Origin: Streptomyces yangpuensis
GTDB taxonomy: Bacteria; Actinomycetota; Actinomycetes; Streptomycetales; Streptomycetaceae
Direction: 5' to 3'
DNA: 61,802 nt
Assembly: GCF_001005295.1 (NCBI RefSeq)
Contig: NZ_LBMK01000012.1
Span: 1-61,802, forward strand
Shown here: one piece after another, positions 8,542 through 15,720 of the stretch
Layout of the letters: each line of letters opens with the position of its first letter
Numbering within the stretch: position 1 is the first letter of the stretch
Notes under the pieces: generated by a model
Database searches by the model: none
What the model was told of the DNA's origin: nothing
Seen by the model: the letters and a program-made list of their open reading frames with translations, nothing else
Translations under genes and position numbers: made by a program

Positions 8542-9132
8542 ATGGCATCCATGGACTCAGAAACCCTGCTGGGCCTCGCAGGGATCGGCGGAACCCTGCT
8601 CGGATCCGTCGTCGGCGCAACTGGCGCCCTGCGGGTGGCCCGGATCAACACCCGCTCGCAGGCCGACCTCGCCAGCCGGGCCGCCCAGCGCCAGGTCTAC
8701 GCCGCGTTCTGCGCCACCGTGATGGCCCACACAGCCCGAACCGCCGCCCTACAGGAACTCCTCGACGCCCAGCCACCCGACCCTGACGCCCTATCCACGA
8801 CCGGCCCTGAACTGGTTGCCAGCCGGGACGCCGTCGTCACCGCCGCCGCAGCCGTCGCCATCGAAGGACCGCCCGCCCTCTCCACTCAGGCCCGCGCCGC
8901 CAGCACCGTCGTACGCCTCCAGAGTCTTCTCCTCCAGACAATGATCAACACCCGAACCACCGGGCAACCACTCACTGAGAAGTACCGGACCGACGCCACC
9001 ACCGCACAGCTGACCGTCAACAAGTACCTCGACACCTTCACCGAAGACTGCCAACTCCTCCTCCACCCCCAGACCGCCACACGACGCGACCGACGCAAGA
9101 TCCGACTCCTTCACCGCATCAGACCCTGGTAG
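8542..9132 (+). CDS. Unknown protein with glycine-zipper N-terminus
   Basis: This protein of about 196 residues has no recognised family. Residues about 8-26 (LLGLAGIGGTLLGSVVGATGA) form a Gly-rich hydrophobic segment, probably a membrane anchor, followed by a basic stretch and a long Ala- and Thr-rich helical domain. Two in-frame ATG codons (8542 and 8551) are possible starts and neither has a strong ribosome-binding site. It lies downstream of the third TGTC dyad cluster and may belong to the same regulon as its two neighbours. Confidence 0.6.
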   Translation: MASMDSETLLGLAGIGGTLLGSVVGATGALRVARINTRSQADLASRAAQRQVYAAFCATVMAHTARTAALQELLDAQPPDPDALSTTGPELVASRDAVVTAAAAVAIEGPPALSTQARAASTVVRLQSLLLQTMINTRTTGQPLTEKYRTDATTAQLTVNKYLDTFTEDCQLLLHPQTATRRDRRKIRLLHRIRPW

Positions 9133-9548
9133 GCCTTCTGCTGGTTGTGCGGGAAGGTAGGGGGACAACCGCTTGTTGGTTCGGGGGTGGTCCCTGGCTT
9201 TCGTCGGGACGCCGGGTACGGTCCCGCTGCTTCGCCGATCCCCTCGCCACGGTCCCACCGATTGCCGGGGTAGGCCTGCGGTCCTGCGCCCACGGTCCCC
9301 GCGGTCCGGCCGCCACAGCGGAGGGGCCGCCCGTAGCCAGCCAGCACCAGGGACGCAGCGGGCGGTCAAGGGTGCGCAGCGTGCATCGCGCAGCGACACC
9401 GAAGGCACCCATGACGGCCCGGCGGGGCCCGAACACTGAACGAGCGGGCGGCCCCGGCTCATCCTCTGGAGAGCATGGCGATGGCCCCGGCCGGAGGGCC
9501 GGGGCCATCGGATCTGTTGGCCTGCTGGCCTGTCAGGTGCTGTGGGTG
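9133..9548. other. Spacer between convergent genes, with terminator
   Basis: No gene is supported here. A perfect 13-bp stem with a GGAG loop (9480-9509, arms starting GATGGCCCCGG) lies between convergent genes and probably serves the minus-strand gene ending at 9549 and the plus-strand gene ending at 9132. Nothing else was recognised in the remaining bases. Confidence 0.6.
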
Positions 9549-10583
9549 CTACCACCCGAGGGCTCTGCCCCACTCTCCGGTCGTATGGCGCCTGCGGAGG
9601 ATCTCCAGGACCGCCTTGCCAGCTTCTCTGTCGAATCCCTCGGGGGTCATGACGATCTTGTGATGGGCCATCTCCAGGTGGTCGTCGTGGTACCCCTCCC
9701 ACTTGCCGTCGAGGTGGCGTTGCGGCGGGAGGTAGACCTCCAGGAGCTGGAACGCACGCAGCGGCTGGTGGGTCTCGTAGGTCTCACGACCGAGCCCGTA
9801 CCAGCCGTGCCGATCGCGGCTATTAACGAACCCCATGGTCACGGGCTGGGTGGCACCGGGCAGAGTGATCTGCCTGCTGTCGAACTTCAGGATGTCGAGC
9901 CACATCAGGATGGCCGCGATCTCGCTCATGGTGAGAACGTGGACCCAGCCGCGGGTGAAGAACCCTGTGGGGATCTCGATGTACGCCTCGTCGTCCGTGG
10001 GCACCGTGTACGGGATGCTCGCGGCTCGGGTGCTCCTGCCGTTCTCGCACCCCAGAAGGATCCCCCTCTTAACCTGGCCGGCCACCCCGGTCACCGACTC
10101 CACCAGGTTCTTCTTCTCCAGGGCCTTCATGGCCTCGGCCACCTGGCGCAGCTTGTTCGTCCGCACCGAGGACGCCTGGACGCCGGGTCCCGCGTACTGG
10201 GCGACGCTCGCGGCCAGCCCCATCCAGGAGTCGGGCTGCTGCGGGGTCGGTTCAGCGGGGTACGGCACGGGCCACTTCTTCCCGGGGGCGACCTCGCACT
10301 GGGCGGCGAACAGCATCAGCAGGTGGAGCTTGAGGGAGAGGCCCTTCGGCGCGATCATCTGGGCCGAGATCGGCCGCTTCTCACGGGGGAGCGGTTTCCG
10401 TTCATCGATGACGACGCCTCCGAACTGCTCCAGCCGGAGATAGGAGCGCCGTACGCGAACGACGTTGGGACGCTGCCCTCGCTCCCATATCTCTTGCGCC
10501 TTGGCGACCGCGTCGGGGAGCTCCGCCTCCATGAGCTTCACCAGGTTGCCGATCCGAACCTCGACCTTGTCGTCGCGCCGCAC
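9549..10583 (-). CDS. Winged-helix-like plasmid protein, possible Rep or regulator
   Basis: The function of this 344-residue protein is not established. The C-terminal half contains TRGWVHVLTMSEIA..LMW and YGLGRETYETHQPLRAFQLLEVY, a pattern seen in winged-helix proteins of actinobacterial plasmids and phages, where the second stretch would be the recognition helix and wing. The middle (SSVRTNKLRQVAEAMKALEKKNLVE) may be another helical DNA-binding unit. The start is a GTG at 10583 with GAGGG only 3-4 bases upstream, so the start is uncertain. A 19-bp inverted repeat 46 bases upstream (10629-10716) is an obvious target candidate. Confidence 0.6.
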   Translation of the reverse strand: MRRDDKVEVRIGNLVKLMEAELPDAVAKAQEIWERGQRPNVVRVRRSYLRLEQFGGVVIDERKPLPREKRPISAQMIAPKGLSLKLHLLMLFAAQCEVAPGKKWPVPYPAEPTPQQPDSWMGLAASVAQYAGPGVQASSVRTNKLRQVAEAMKALEKKNLVESVTGVAGQVKRGILLGCENGRSTRAASIPYTVPTDDEAYIEIPTGFFTRGWVHVLTMSEIAAILMWLDILKFDSRQITLPGATQPVTMGFVNSRDRHGWYGLGRETYETHQPLRAFQLLEVYLPPQRHLDGKWEGYHDDHLEMAHHKIVMTPEGFDREAGKAVLEILRRRHTTGEWGRALGW

Positions 10584-10628
10584 AATCCCTCACAAATCGG
10601 TCCCACGAATTTTCGCGGATTAAGCGCT

Positions 10629-10716
10629 ACGGATTGATCCTCATGTAACCGTACCTGGTCCGTTCGCTAGCTGAGTCTGCTCTGAACTAGGTCTCGATAC
10701 ATGAGGATCAATCCGT
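10629..10716. repeat. Perfect 19-bp inverted repeat, 50-base gap
   Basis: Arms ACGGATTGATCCTCATGTA (10629-10647) and its exact complement (10698-10716) flank 50 bases that are less GC-rich than the surroundings. It lies in the 316-base gene-free region upstream of the gene starting at 10583. Such long, separated arms suit a pair of inverted protein-binding sites (operator or origin) better than a terminator. Confidence 0.75.
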
Positions 10717-10899
10717 CGAACAGCTTACCTGAGGCGGCGTCAAGGGCGCATCAGACTTTAAGGAGCGGGCCACCGGGGGAACCCATCGGCCGGTCGCGAG
10801 CTGGGGTTACCAGCCGCGGAATCCCCTCCGCTCCAGGACGGGAAGCCGGGAAGCAGAACTGTCCTGGAGCCGAGGATCACAGAGAAGAGTCGTACACCC

Positions 10900-11127
10900 T
10901 TGTCCACAGTTGACCGTAACTCAAGCATCGCCGCCCAGAACACCGTGCCGGCGGTCTCCATCCGCAGGCGCCGCTCCACGGGTGCGCTGGCCTGGTGCCA
11001 GTTCGTCTTCAGCGTCGGTTGCGCCGTCGGCGGGGTCGCGCTGAGCATCGCCGGCCTCCCCGCCGTCGGCATCCCCCTCATCGTCGCCGCACCCAGCTCG
11101 CACATCACGATCACCTTTAACAGGTGA
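10900..11127 (+). CDS. Small hydrophobic protein
   Basis: This 75-residue product has a basic segment (IRRRRS) followed by a long hydrophobic stretch from about residue 31 to 65 (FVFSVGCAVGGVALSIAGLP and onward), enough for one or two membrane passes. The start is uncertain: TTG at 10900 or GTG at 10942. A strong terminator follows at 11193, which supports a transcript ending here. Function is unknown. Confidence 0.4.
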   Translation: MSTVDRNSSIAAQNTVPAVSIRRRRSTGALAWCQFVFSVGCAVGGVALSIAGLPAVGIPLIVAAPSSHITITFNR

Positions 11128-11192
11128 TCTACGGGTGGGAAGTCGCGGCCACCCCGGCTCCCCACCAACTCCAGCGGCTACGCGCTGGACAC

Positions 11193-11230
11193 GACGCGGC
11201 CCCGGCGGATTCTCTGCCGGGGGCCGCGTC
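11193..11230. terminator. Intrinsic terminator, probably bidirectional
   Basis: Arms GACGCGGCCCCGGC and GCCGGGGGCCGCGTC pair with a single bulge. It lies between the plus-strand small gene ending at 11127 and the minus-strand pair ending at 11242. Confidence 0.75.
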
Positions 11231-11241
11231 GGTGGTCGTGG

Positions 11242-11514
11242 TCAGGGTCCGGCGATGAGCCAGAGGATCAGCGCGGCGTCCATGTCCTGGCTGTAGCGGT
11301 AGACGACGCTGATGCCGCGGCCGGCGGTCTGCTCGGGCAGCAGCTCGATAACGTACGTCTCGGATCGGGGGTCGGCGTCCGGGAGTCCGCGGGCGTGGTC
11401 GGGGTCGGGGTCGTCCTCCAGCGCGCGGCGGACGGTTTCGACGGCGGCCTGCTCGCTCCGGCTGAGGTCGGCCAGGATCTTCTCGGCGGCGTCGCTGAGG
11501 AACGCGTGGGTCAC
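11242..11514 (-). CDS. RelE/ParE-like small protein, candidate toxin
   Basis: This 90-residue protein begins with an AEKILADLSRSEQAAVETVRRAL helix pair and ends in short strands (YVIELLPEQT, ISVVYRYSQ, ALILWLIAG). That helix-then-sheet order is the RelE/ParE layout. It overlaps the upstream 95-residue gene by four bases (GTGA), the usual arrangement of a type II toxin-antitoxin operon. The assignment rests on size, topology and coupling only; a non-toxin RelE-like protein is possible. Confidence 0.5.
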   Translation of the reverse strand: MTHAFLSDAAEKILADLSRSEQAAVETVRRALEDDPDPDHARGLPDADPRSETYVIELLPEQTAGRGISVVYRYSQDMDAALILWLIAGP

Positions 11515-11798
11515 CTGGCGCCCGCCTCGTTCATCTTGCGCCGCAGCTCGTCGGTGACGTCCTCGGTGCTCCGGCCGAGCGCGGCCATCGCCTGCGGGTC
11601 GAAGCGCAGGAGCACCCGGTGCCGGTATGCCTGGGTGATCTCGCGGACCCGGGTGAGGTCGTCCAGGTCCGCCTCCGACAGCTCCCGCTCGAACGTGGCG
11701 GAGTCCGCCGGGAAGCCCCAGACGCGCAGGGCGGCCCGCAGCTCGGCGAGCGTGCGCATCGGCGGGACGGCGTCGTGGTGCTCAGGCTGTGCGGTCAC
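11511..11798 (-). CDS. Small protein upstream of RelE-like gene, candidate antitoxin
   Basis: This 95-residue protein is mostly helical and acidic in the middle (FERELSEADLDDLTRVREITQAYRHRVL), ending in TEDVTDELRRKMNEAG. It precedes and overlaps the RelE-like gene by four bases. No DNA-binding motif of a known antitoxin class is obvious, so the antitoxin role is inferred from position. The start has GAAGGAGGGGCC upstream, a strong ribosome-binding site. Confidence 0.5.
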   Translation of the reverse strand: MTAQPEHHDAVPPMRTLAELRAALRVWGFPADSATFERELSEADLDDLTRVREITQAYRHRVLLRFDPQAMAALGRSTEDVTDELRRKMNEAGAR

Positions 11799-11856
11799 GG
11801 CCCCTCCTTCGGTCGGTGGTTCGAGTGTCCTACGTGGGACGGCTCGCGGTGGAGGC

Positions 11857-12402
11857 TCACCGGTTCTTCCTGAACGGGTCGGCGACGTCGCCGCGCAGCA
11901 CGCCGTGGACGAGCTGGGCGACCTCGGCGGCGCCGGCCTCCGTGGCCGGGGCGTGGATCGTGTGGGACGTCGTGTGTGCGGAGTTGAGCATCAGCTCCCA
12001 GCTGCTGTCCGTGTAGAGCGCGACGGCCAGGCCCCCGGCCGTGCCCCAGGTGGGGCCGCCGGGCACAGGGGCGATACCGACGCCCATGCGGACGGGGGTG
12101 GTCACCACCTCCAGGCCCTCGGCGGCCAGCGCGGTGCGCAGGTGGTTCAGCAGCTCGTACAGCTCGCCCGAGTTGCGTTCGGTCGGGCGGCTGTACTTCC
12201 GGGAGACCGCCTCGGCGGCGGCCAGGGCGAGCCAGCCGTCGAAGTCCGCGGCCTTCTGGTCGAGGCCGTGCTGGTCGGCGGTGGCGAGGTAGGCGTCCAG
12301 GAGTGCCGCGGCCTCGGTGACCACGCTGGGCGCGTACAGCCCGGCGTGTCCGTCGTAGATCCGGCGGACCCTGGTCTGCGAGTCGGTGGTGGAGGTGCTC
12401 AT
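11857..12402 (-). CDS. Unknown 181-residue protein
   Basis: The family was not recognised. The sequence is helical in its first half (VVTEAAALLDAYLATADQHG), with a later strand-rich section (EVVTTPVRMGVGIAPVPGGP, LAVALYTDSSWELML). No catalytic signature or membrane segment is seen. The ATG at 12402 was chosen over the one at 12417 because AAGGGAA lies at the right distance before it. A terminator at 12421-12455 separates it from the NUDIX operon, so it has its own promoter. Confidence 0.6.
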   Translation of the reverse strand: MSTSTTDSQTRVRRIYDGHAGLYAPSVVTEAAALLDAYLATADQHGLDQKAADFDGWLALAAAEAVSRKYSRPTERNSGELYELLNHLRTALAAEGLEVVTTPVRMGVGIAPVPGGPTWGTAGGLAVALYTDSSWELMLNSAHTTSHTIHAPATEAGAAEVAQLVHGVLRGDVADPFRKNR

Positions 12403-12420
12403 TGTGGTTCCCTTCATGGC

Positions 12421-12455
12421 GAAGCCCGGGGCCGATTACGGCGGCCCCGGGCTTC
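12421..12455. terminator. Terminator after the NUDIX operon
   Basis: Perfect 13-bp arms (GAAGCCCGGGGCC and complement) lie between the NUDIX stop at 12523 and the start of the gene at 12402, both on the minus strand. Confidence 0.75.
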
Positions 12456-12506
12456 ATGCTGTCGCCCCGTGGTGCCCCGGCGGGCTGGAATGCCGGGATG
12501 AACCCC

Positions 12507-12533
12507 GTTGGGGGCGTTGGGTCTAACAGGTCT
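12507..12533 (-). repeat. 27-bp dispersed element, copy a
   Basis: Read on the minus strand it is AGACCTGTTAG-ACCCAAC-GCCCCCAAC. It fits the family consensus RGACCYRTTRG, then ACCCAAY, then RSSSYCAAC. The TAG stop codon of the NUDIX gene lies inside the element. Confidence 0.8.
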
Positions 12534-13257
12534 GATCGGGCTGCACGGCCGTGTCGAGGTGGTCCAGGGCGCGCTGCAGCAGGGGGCGGTGCGCGGCGTA
12601 GAGGGTGCGTCCGGTGGCGGTGATCGCGGCGTCGAGCTGGTCGACGGATCCGAAGGGGTACCAGGTGGCGTCGAGGGCGTCGTCGGCCGCGACGGCGGTC
12701 ACCGTGGCGGGCAGCAAGTAGAGCGCGCTGGTGGAGGCGACCCAGGCGTTGTCGCTGTTGCGCCAGTCGTCCACGAGGTCCTGGCCGAGGATGATCGGGC
12801 GGTGGTCGGAGAGGTCGACGCCGGTCTCCTCTCGCAGCTCGCGGACGAGGGCGGCCGGGGCGGTCTCGCCCGGGTCGACCATGCCGCCGGGGATGGCCTC
12901 CACGTGGATGTCGTCCCGGGTGATCAGCAGGACCCGGCGGTCCTGGCCGCTGCCCGCGACGACGATCGGGTCCGCCGCCTGGTTCTCTCCCCATTTGCCG
13001 AGGTTGCGGCCGGTGCGGCCGGTGGGGCCGTGGGGGTGCATCGGCCAGCCCTGCGCGTCGAGCTGGAACGGCACGAGGGCGTTTGCCTGTCGCTGGTCCC
13101 AGTCGGTCACGTCGGCCGGTGTGGGCGCCGCCTCCGCCCAGTCGGGCACGTGGTGGGCGAGGGCCGCGGGCAGCAGCTCGGGGGGTGTGATGTCCATGGG
13201 TGTGTACTCGCTCCTGTGGGTGAGGCGGCGGCTGGTCGTGTCGGGGGGTGTGGTCAT
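12523..13257 (-). CDS. NUDIX hydrolase
   Basis: The 244-residue product is a pyrophosphohydrolase of NDP-X compounds; the substrate is unknown. The NUDIX box is complete (GGMVDPGETAPAALVRELRE followed by ETGVDL), with the REXXEE metal-binding core. About 100 N-terminal residues precede the NUDIX fold, including DWDQRQANALVPFQ and a TGRNLGKWGENQAAD segment seen before the domain in some actinobacterial NUDIX proteins. The ATG at 13257 overlaps the stop of the upstream gene by four bases (ATGA), so the two are translated together. The stop codon lies within the 27-bp element at 12507-12533. It may be a house-cleaning or ADP-ribose-type hydrolase carried as cargo. Confidence 0.88.
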   Translation of the reverse strand: MTTPPDTTSRRLTHRSEYTPMDITPPELLPAALAHHVPDWAEAAPTPADVTDWDQRQANALVPFQLDAQGWPMHPHGPTGRTGRNLGKWGENQAADPIVVAGSGQDRRVLLITRDDIHVEAIPGGMVDPGETAPAALVRELREETGVDLSDHRPIILGQDLVDDWRNSDNAWVASTSALYLLPATVTAVAADDALDATWYPFGSVDQLDAAITATGRTLYAAHRPLLQRALDHLDTAVQPDQTC

Positions 13258-13763
13258 CGCTCGTCCGCCCCGATGGTGGCGACGAGCGCGCCGACCGTCT
13301 CGCACGCGTGGTGGAAGCTCGCGTCGAGGAGGTAGGCGCCGTTCAGGCCGTGGGCGGCGAGGGCGTAGAACCGCGACTTGCCGGTGCGCTCGGCGATGGT
13401 CTGCAGCAGTCCGTCCGGAACGCGCCGGTCGGCGGCGTAGTGGGTCAGGCCGCTGATCGCGAGACCCGCGAGGGCGGCGGCCGGGTGGAGCCGGATGCCG
13501 AGGGCACGGGCGCCGGCGGTGACGGCCAGGACCTGGGTCGCCGAGTAGGTGATGCAGTGCCAGGCGCACGCCCGGCGGCCGTGGGCGGTGCCGTGCTCCG
13601 TCGTCACCTTGGTCGTCTCGTCCTCGTACCGGACCGGGGCGGCGTCGGTCGCCCGCTTGACCTGGGCGCAGTAGTCGTCCTGGATCCAGTGGTCGCCGAC
13701 TGCGGAGGCGGCTCGGGTGAGGCCTAAGACGGCGGCGAAGGCGGCGGCTCGGGTGTACGTCAT
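13254..13763 (-). CDS. Integral membrane protein, possibly DUF3307-like
   Basis: This 169-residue protein has hydrophobic stretches at the N-terminus (AAAFAAVLGLTRAASAVGD) and in the middle and C-terminal half (ATQVLAVTAGARALGI, AAALAGLAISGLTHYAAD, FYALAAHGLNGAYLLD), with a GDHWIQDDYCAQ motif after the first helix that recalls DUF3307 membrane proteins. Function is unknown. It is coupled to the NUDIX gene by a four-base overlap, and the pair forms one unit between 27-bp elements a and b. Confidence 0.6.
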   Translation of the reverse strand: MTYTRAAAFAAVLGLTRAASAVGDHWIQDDYCAQVKRATDAAPVRYEDETTKVTTEHGTAHGRRACAWHCITYSATQVLAVTAGARALGIRLHPAAALAGLAISGLTHYAADRRVPDGLLQTIAERTGKSRFYALAAHGLNGAYLLDASFHHACETVGALVATIGADER

Positions 13764-13912
13764 GCTGTCTGTCTCCTCGGTTCTGCTCTGGACGGGGAGT
13801 CCTGGGTGGCCGTGCCTCTGGCCGATGCTGCGGCCGCCCGGGATCTGCGCCGGCCTACTGGTCGGCGGTGTAGCGCTTGACCTGGTTGCGGATGTGCTCG
13901 CCGGGCCGGGTC

Positions 13913-13939
13913 GGACCCGTTGGACCCAATGGGGTCAAC
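13913..13939 (+). repeat. 27-bp dispersed element, copy b
   Basis: The plus strand reads GGACCCGTTGG-ACCCAATG-GGGTCAAC. It abuts the stop codon of the zinc-binding gene (stop at 13940-13942). The sequence is nearly identical to copy f (42351-42377). Confidence 0.85.
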
Positions 13940-14107
13940 TCAGCTCACGATCATGTGGTCGGGGTGGCCGTGGAGCATGTGGTCCACACAGTCCGGGCAG
14001 TCCTCGCGGGGGCCGAGCTGCTTGTGCATCTCGCGGGAGTCGTAGGCGTGGCGCCAGCACTGCGTGCACTCGCCGCGGGGCGGGTTCAGGGCCTTCTTGC
14101 TCGGCAT
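13940..14107 (-). CDS. Small zinc-ribbon-like protein
   Basis: This 55-residue protein has two cysteine pairs, CTQC and CPDC, followed by histidines (DHMLHGHPDHM), enough to bind a zinc ion. The ATG at 14107 was chosen because GGAGAG precedes it at a proper distance; in-frame upstream codons read through element c. It is a single-gene unit bounded on both sides by 27-bp elements (b immediately 3', c 56 bases 5'). The role is unknown. Confidence 0.65.
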   Translation of the reverse strand: MPSKKALNPPRGECTQCWRHAYDSREMHKQLGPREDCPDCVDHMLHGHPDHMIVS

Positions 14108-14162
14108 CTCGCTCTCCATTCGGTGGTCGACGGTGATGCGGGGCGGGTGTCGGACAGCCCGG

Positions 14163-14189
14163 GTTAGAGGTGTTGGGGGCAACAGGCCT
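14163..14189 (-). repeat. 27-bp dispersed element, copy c, within a hairpin
   Basis: The minus strand reads AGGCCTGTTGC-CCCCAACA-CCTCTAAC, a more diverged copy. The element forms the loop side of a longer hairpin (arms AGCCCGGGTTAG at 14156-14167 and complement at 14188-14199), so this copy probably also terminates the gene whose stop lies at 14207. Confidence 0.7.
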
Positions 14190-14206
14190 AACCCGGGCTG
14201 GCGTGG

Positions 14207-14851
14207 TCATTCGCTGTCGTTGCTCTGGTTGTTCTTGGCGAAGGAGCGGGCGGCCGCGTTGTCGACTGCCTTGATCCCGGCGGTGGCGGTGTTTAGCCCG
14301 GCCTTACCGGCGTCGACGACCTTGCCCGCCACCCCGGCCGTCGCGGTGACGGTCTGCGCGGCTGCGCCGGCCACCTGTCCGGCCGCTCCGGCGACGGCGC
14401 CGACCATGTTGGCGGTGGCGGCCAGCGCCCCGAACGCGGCCTTGGCGGTGCCGCCTCCGGAGGGGGCACGGCCGCGCTGGTCGGCGCCCTGTCCGCCCTG
14501 CGCCTGGGCGAACTTCCCAGACGCGGTGGGCTTGGCGGCGGGGGTGGCCTGGGCGGCGGCGACCTCGCCCTCCAGGAGGGTGCCCCCGGGGAGGGTGACG
14601 CGGAACCGGCCGGGCTTGATCTGCGCGGCGATGGCGGCGACCTGCTGCCCGGTCAGGTTGGGCACGGGGAAGAAGCACTGTCCGGTGCTGCCCCGTCCGG
14701 GGATGAGCGAGGCGGTGCGCACGCATGAGGCCATGGCGGTCGTGGGGTCGGTGGCGAGCACCCGCATGACGCCGGTCACGGTGCCGTGCTCGGGGCACTG
14801 GACGTAGTCACCTTTCACCCGCAGGGCCTTGATGTTCATGGATGCGGTCAC
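14207..14851 (-). CDS. Transfer-operon protein with Ala/Gly-rich C-terminus
   Basis: This protein of about 214 residues is the last gene of the transfer operon. The N-terminal part is folded (NIKALRVKGDYVQCPEHGTV, with YVQCPEHG suggesting a Cys/His metal site). Then comes a low-complexity linker (AQAQGGQGADQRGRAPSGGG) and a C-terminal repetitive Ala, Gly, Val and Thr region (GAVAGAAGQVAGAAAQTV) that could be an amphipathic membrane-interacting helix. The GTG at 14851 was chosen with AGAAAGGA upstream; the ATG at 14839 is an alternative. A role in plasmid spread is inferred from position. Confidence 0.6.
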   Translation of the reverse strand: MTASMNIKALRVKGDYVQCPEHGTVTGVMRVLATDPTTAMASCVRTASLIPGRGSTGQCFFPVPNLTGQQVAAIAAQIKPGRFRVTLPGGTLLEGEVAAAQATPAAKPTASGKFAQAQGGQGADQRGRAPSGGGTAKAAFGALAATANMVGAVAGAAGQVAGAAAQTVTATAGVAGKVVDAGKAGLNTATAGIKAVDNAAARSFAKNNQSNDSE

Positions 14852-14882
14852 GGTGCCGGGGGTCCTTTCTAGGGTCGGGGTG

Positions 14883-14919
14883 CCGGCGCCCGCGCCCCGG
14901 GGTCGGGGGCGGGCGCCGG
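14883..14919 (-). terminator. Hairpin between two transfer genes
   Basis: Arms CCGGCGCCCGC and GCGGGCGCCGG flank a 15-base loop between the gene ending at 14946 and the one starting at 14851. It may attenuate the distal gene. Confidence 0.5.
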
Positions 14920-14945
14920 GGAAGGCCGTCGGGTCAGAGCGGGGG

Positions 14946-15506
14946 CTAGTCCTCCTTCCACGTGCCGCGCACGATGCCCTCGAACGTGCCGGTGCGCGGG
15001 GCGCGGTTCTTGCTCTTGGGGAGGAACAGGTAGGCAAGGCCGAGGACCAGGGCGATCGAGCCGAGCACCTTGGCGGCGGTGACGATGGCGGCCCACACCC
15101 CGGCGGCGGCCGCGGTGAGGCCGGCGCCGATGGCGTGCCCGTAGATCACGGCGAGGGCGGTGGTCGACGCGGTGGCGACGAGGACGCAGTAGGTCTTGAG
15201 GGCGCGGGTCGAGTAGGCCCATGCGGGGATCCGGCCGGGCTTGGGGAAGGTGGCGTCGGGCAGGGCGGCCGGGGCCGGTTCGGCGGGGGTGGCGGTGGCG
15301 GCCTGGGGGATGAACTCGCGGACGGTGGTGCCGTCGGGGCGGACGGTCTCGACGAGGCGGAAGCCGGGCGGGATGGCGGGCGCGGCCGGGGCGGGGCGGA
15401 CGGTCGGGCCGGCGGTGAACGCCTCGGCGAGCAGGGCGTCGGCGAGGCCGCGCTCGGCGGCGCCGAGGACGGTGGCGGCGGTGGTCTGCTCGGGGGTGCT
15501 GGTCAT
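14946..15506 (-). CDS. Spd-like membrane protein
   Basis: The 187-residue product has a Pro/Ala-rich cytoplasmic N-terminal half and two membrane helices in the C-terminal half (TYCVLVATASTTALAVIYG, and VLGSIALVLGLAYLFLP preceded by a hydrophobic AAAGVWAAIV stretch), ending with a basic tail. Small membrane proteins of this type next to traB are usually spread (Spd) proteins that help the plasmid move between mycelial compartments. The ATG at 15506 follows GAAAGGGG. The gene lies beyond the clt-like repeat cluster, so transcription from the traB side must cross it. Confidence 0.6.
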   Translation of the reverse strand: MTSTPEQTTAATVLGAAERGLADALLAEAFTAGPTVRPAPAAPAIPPGFRLVETVRPDGTTVREFIPQAATATPAEPAPAALPDATFPKPGRIPAWAYSTRALKTYCVLVATASTTALAVIYGHAIGAGLTAAAAGVWAAIVTAAKVLGSIALVLGLAYLFLPKSKNRAPRTGTFEGIVRGTWKED

Positions 15507-15561
15507 GACGGGCCCCTTTCGGGCGTGATCGCTTTGCGGTGGTTTGGGTGGGGTGACAGGC

Positions 15562-15707
15562 CCCCTGACTGGCGGCATTCGCGCAGGTCAGGGGCTTGCC
15601 GGACCCCCTGACGGGCAGTGGTGACCTCATGCCGGGTCAGGGGGTCCGGGGGGTGCGTAGTCGGGGGCGGCAGGCCCCTGACCTGCGCGGTTGCCGCATG
15701 TCAGGGG
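15562..15707. repeat. clt-like cluster of CCCCTGAC/GTCAGGGG octamers
   Basis: Three pairs of inverted octamers are present: CCCCTGAC at 15562, 15605 and 15675, and GTCAGGGG at 15587, 15636 and 15700. The order is strictly alternating with 17-23 base loops. The cluster starts 14 bases after the traB stop. In Streptomyces plasmids such as pSVH1 the clt locus lies next to traB and consists of 8-bp repeats (GACCCGGA there) bound by the TraB winged helix, so this is the likely TraB recognition site, with a different octamer. Confidence 0.7.
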
Positions 15708-15720
15708 GTCTGTCAGCCGG

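Noticed and set aside
10701..10913. A 70-codon frame starting in the right arm of the 19-bp inverted repeat
   Set aside because: No ribosome-binding site, no recognisable fold; the start lies in a repeat that has a better explanation as a binding site.
15562..15707. CRISPR-like reading of the alternating repeats next to traB
   Set aside because: The repeats are only 8 bases, alternate in orientation and have irregular spacing; a clt is a better fit.
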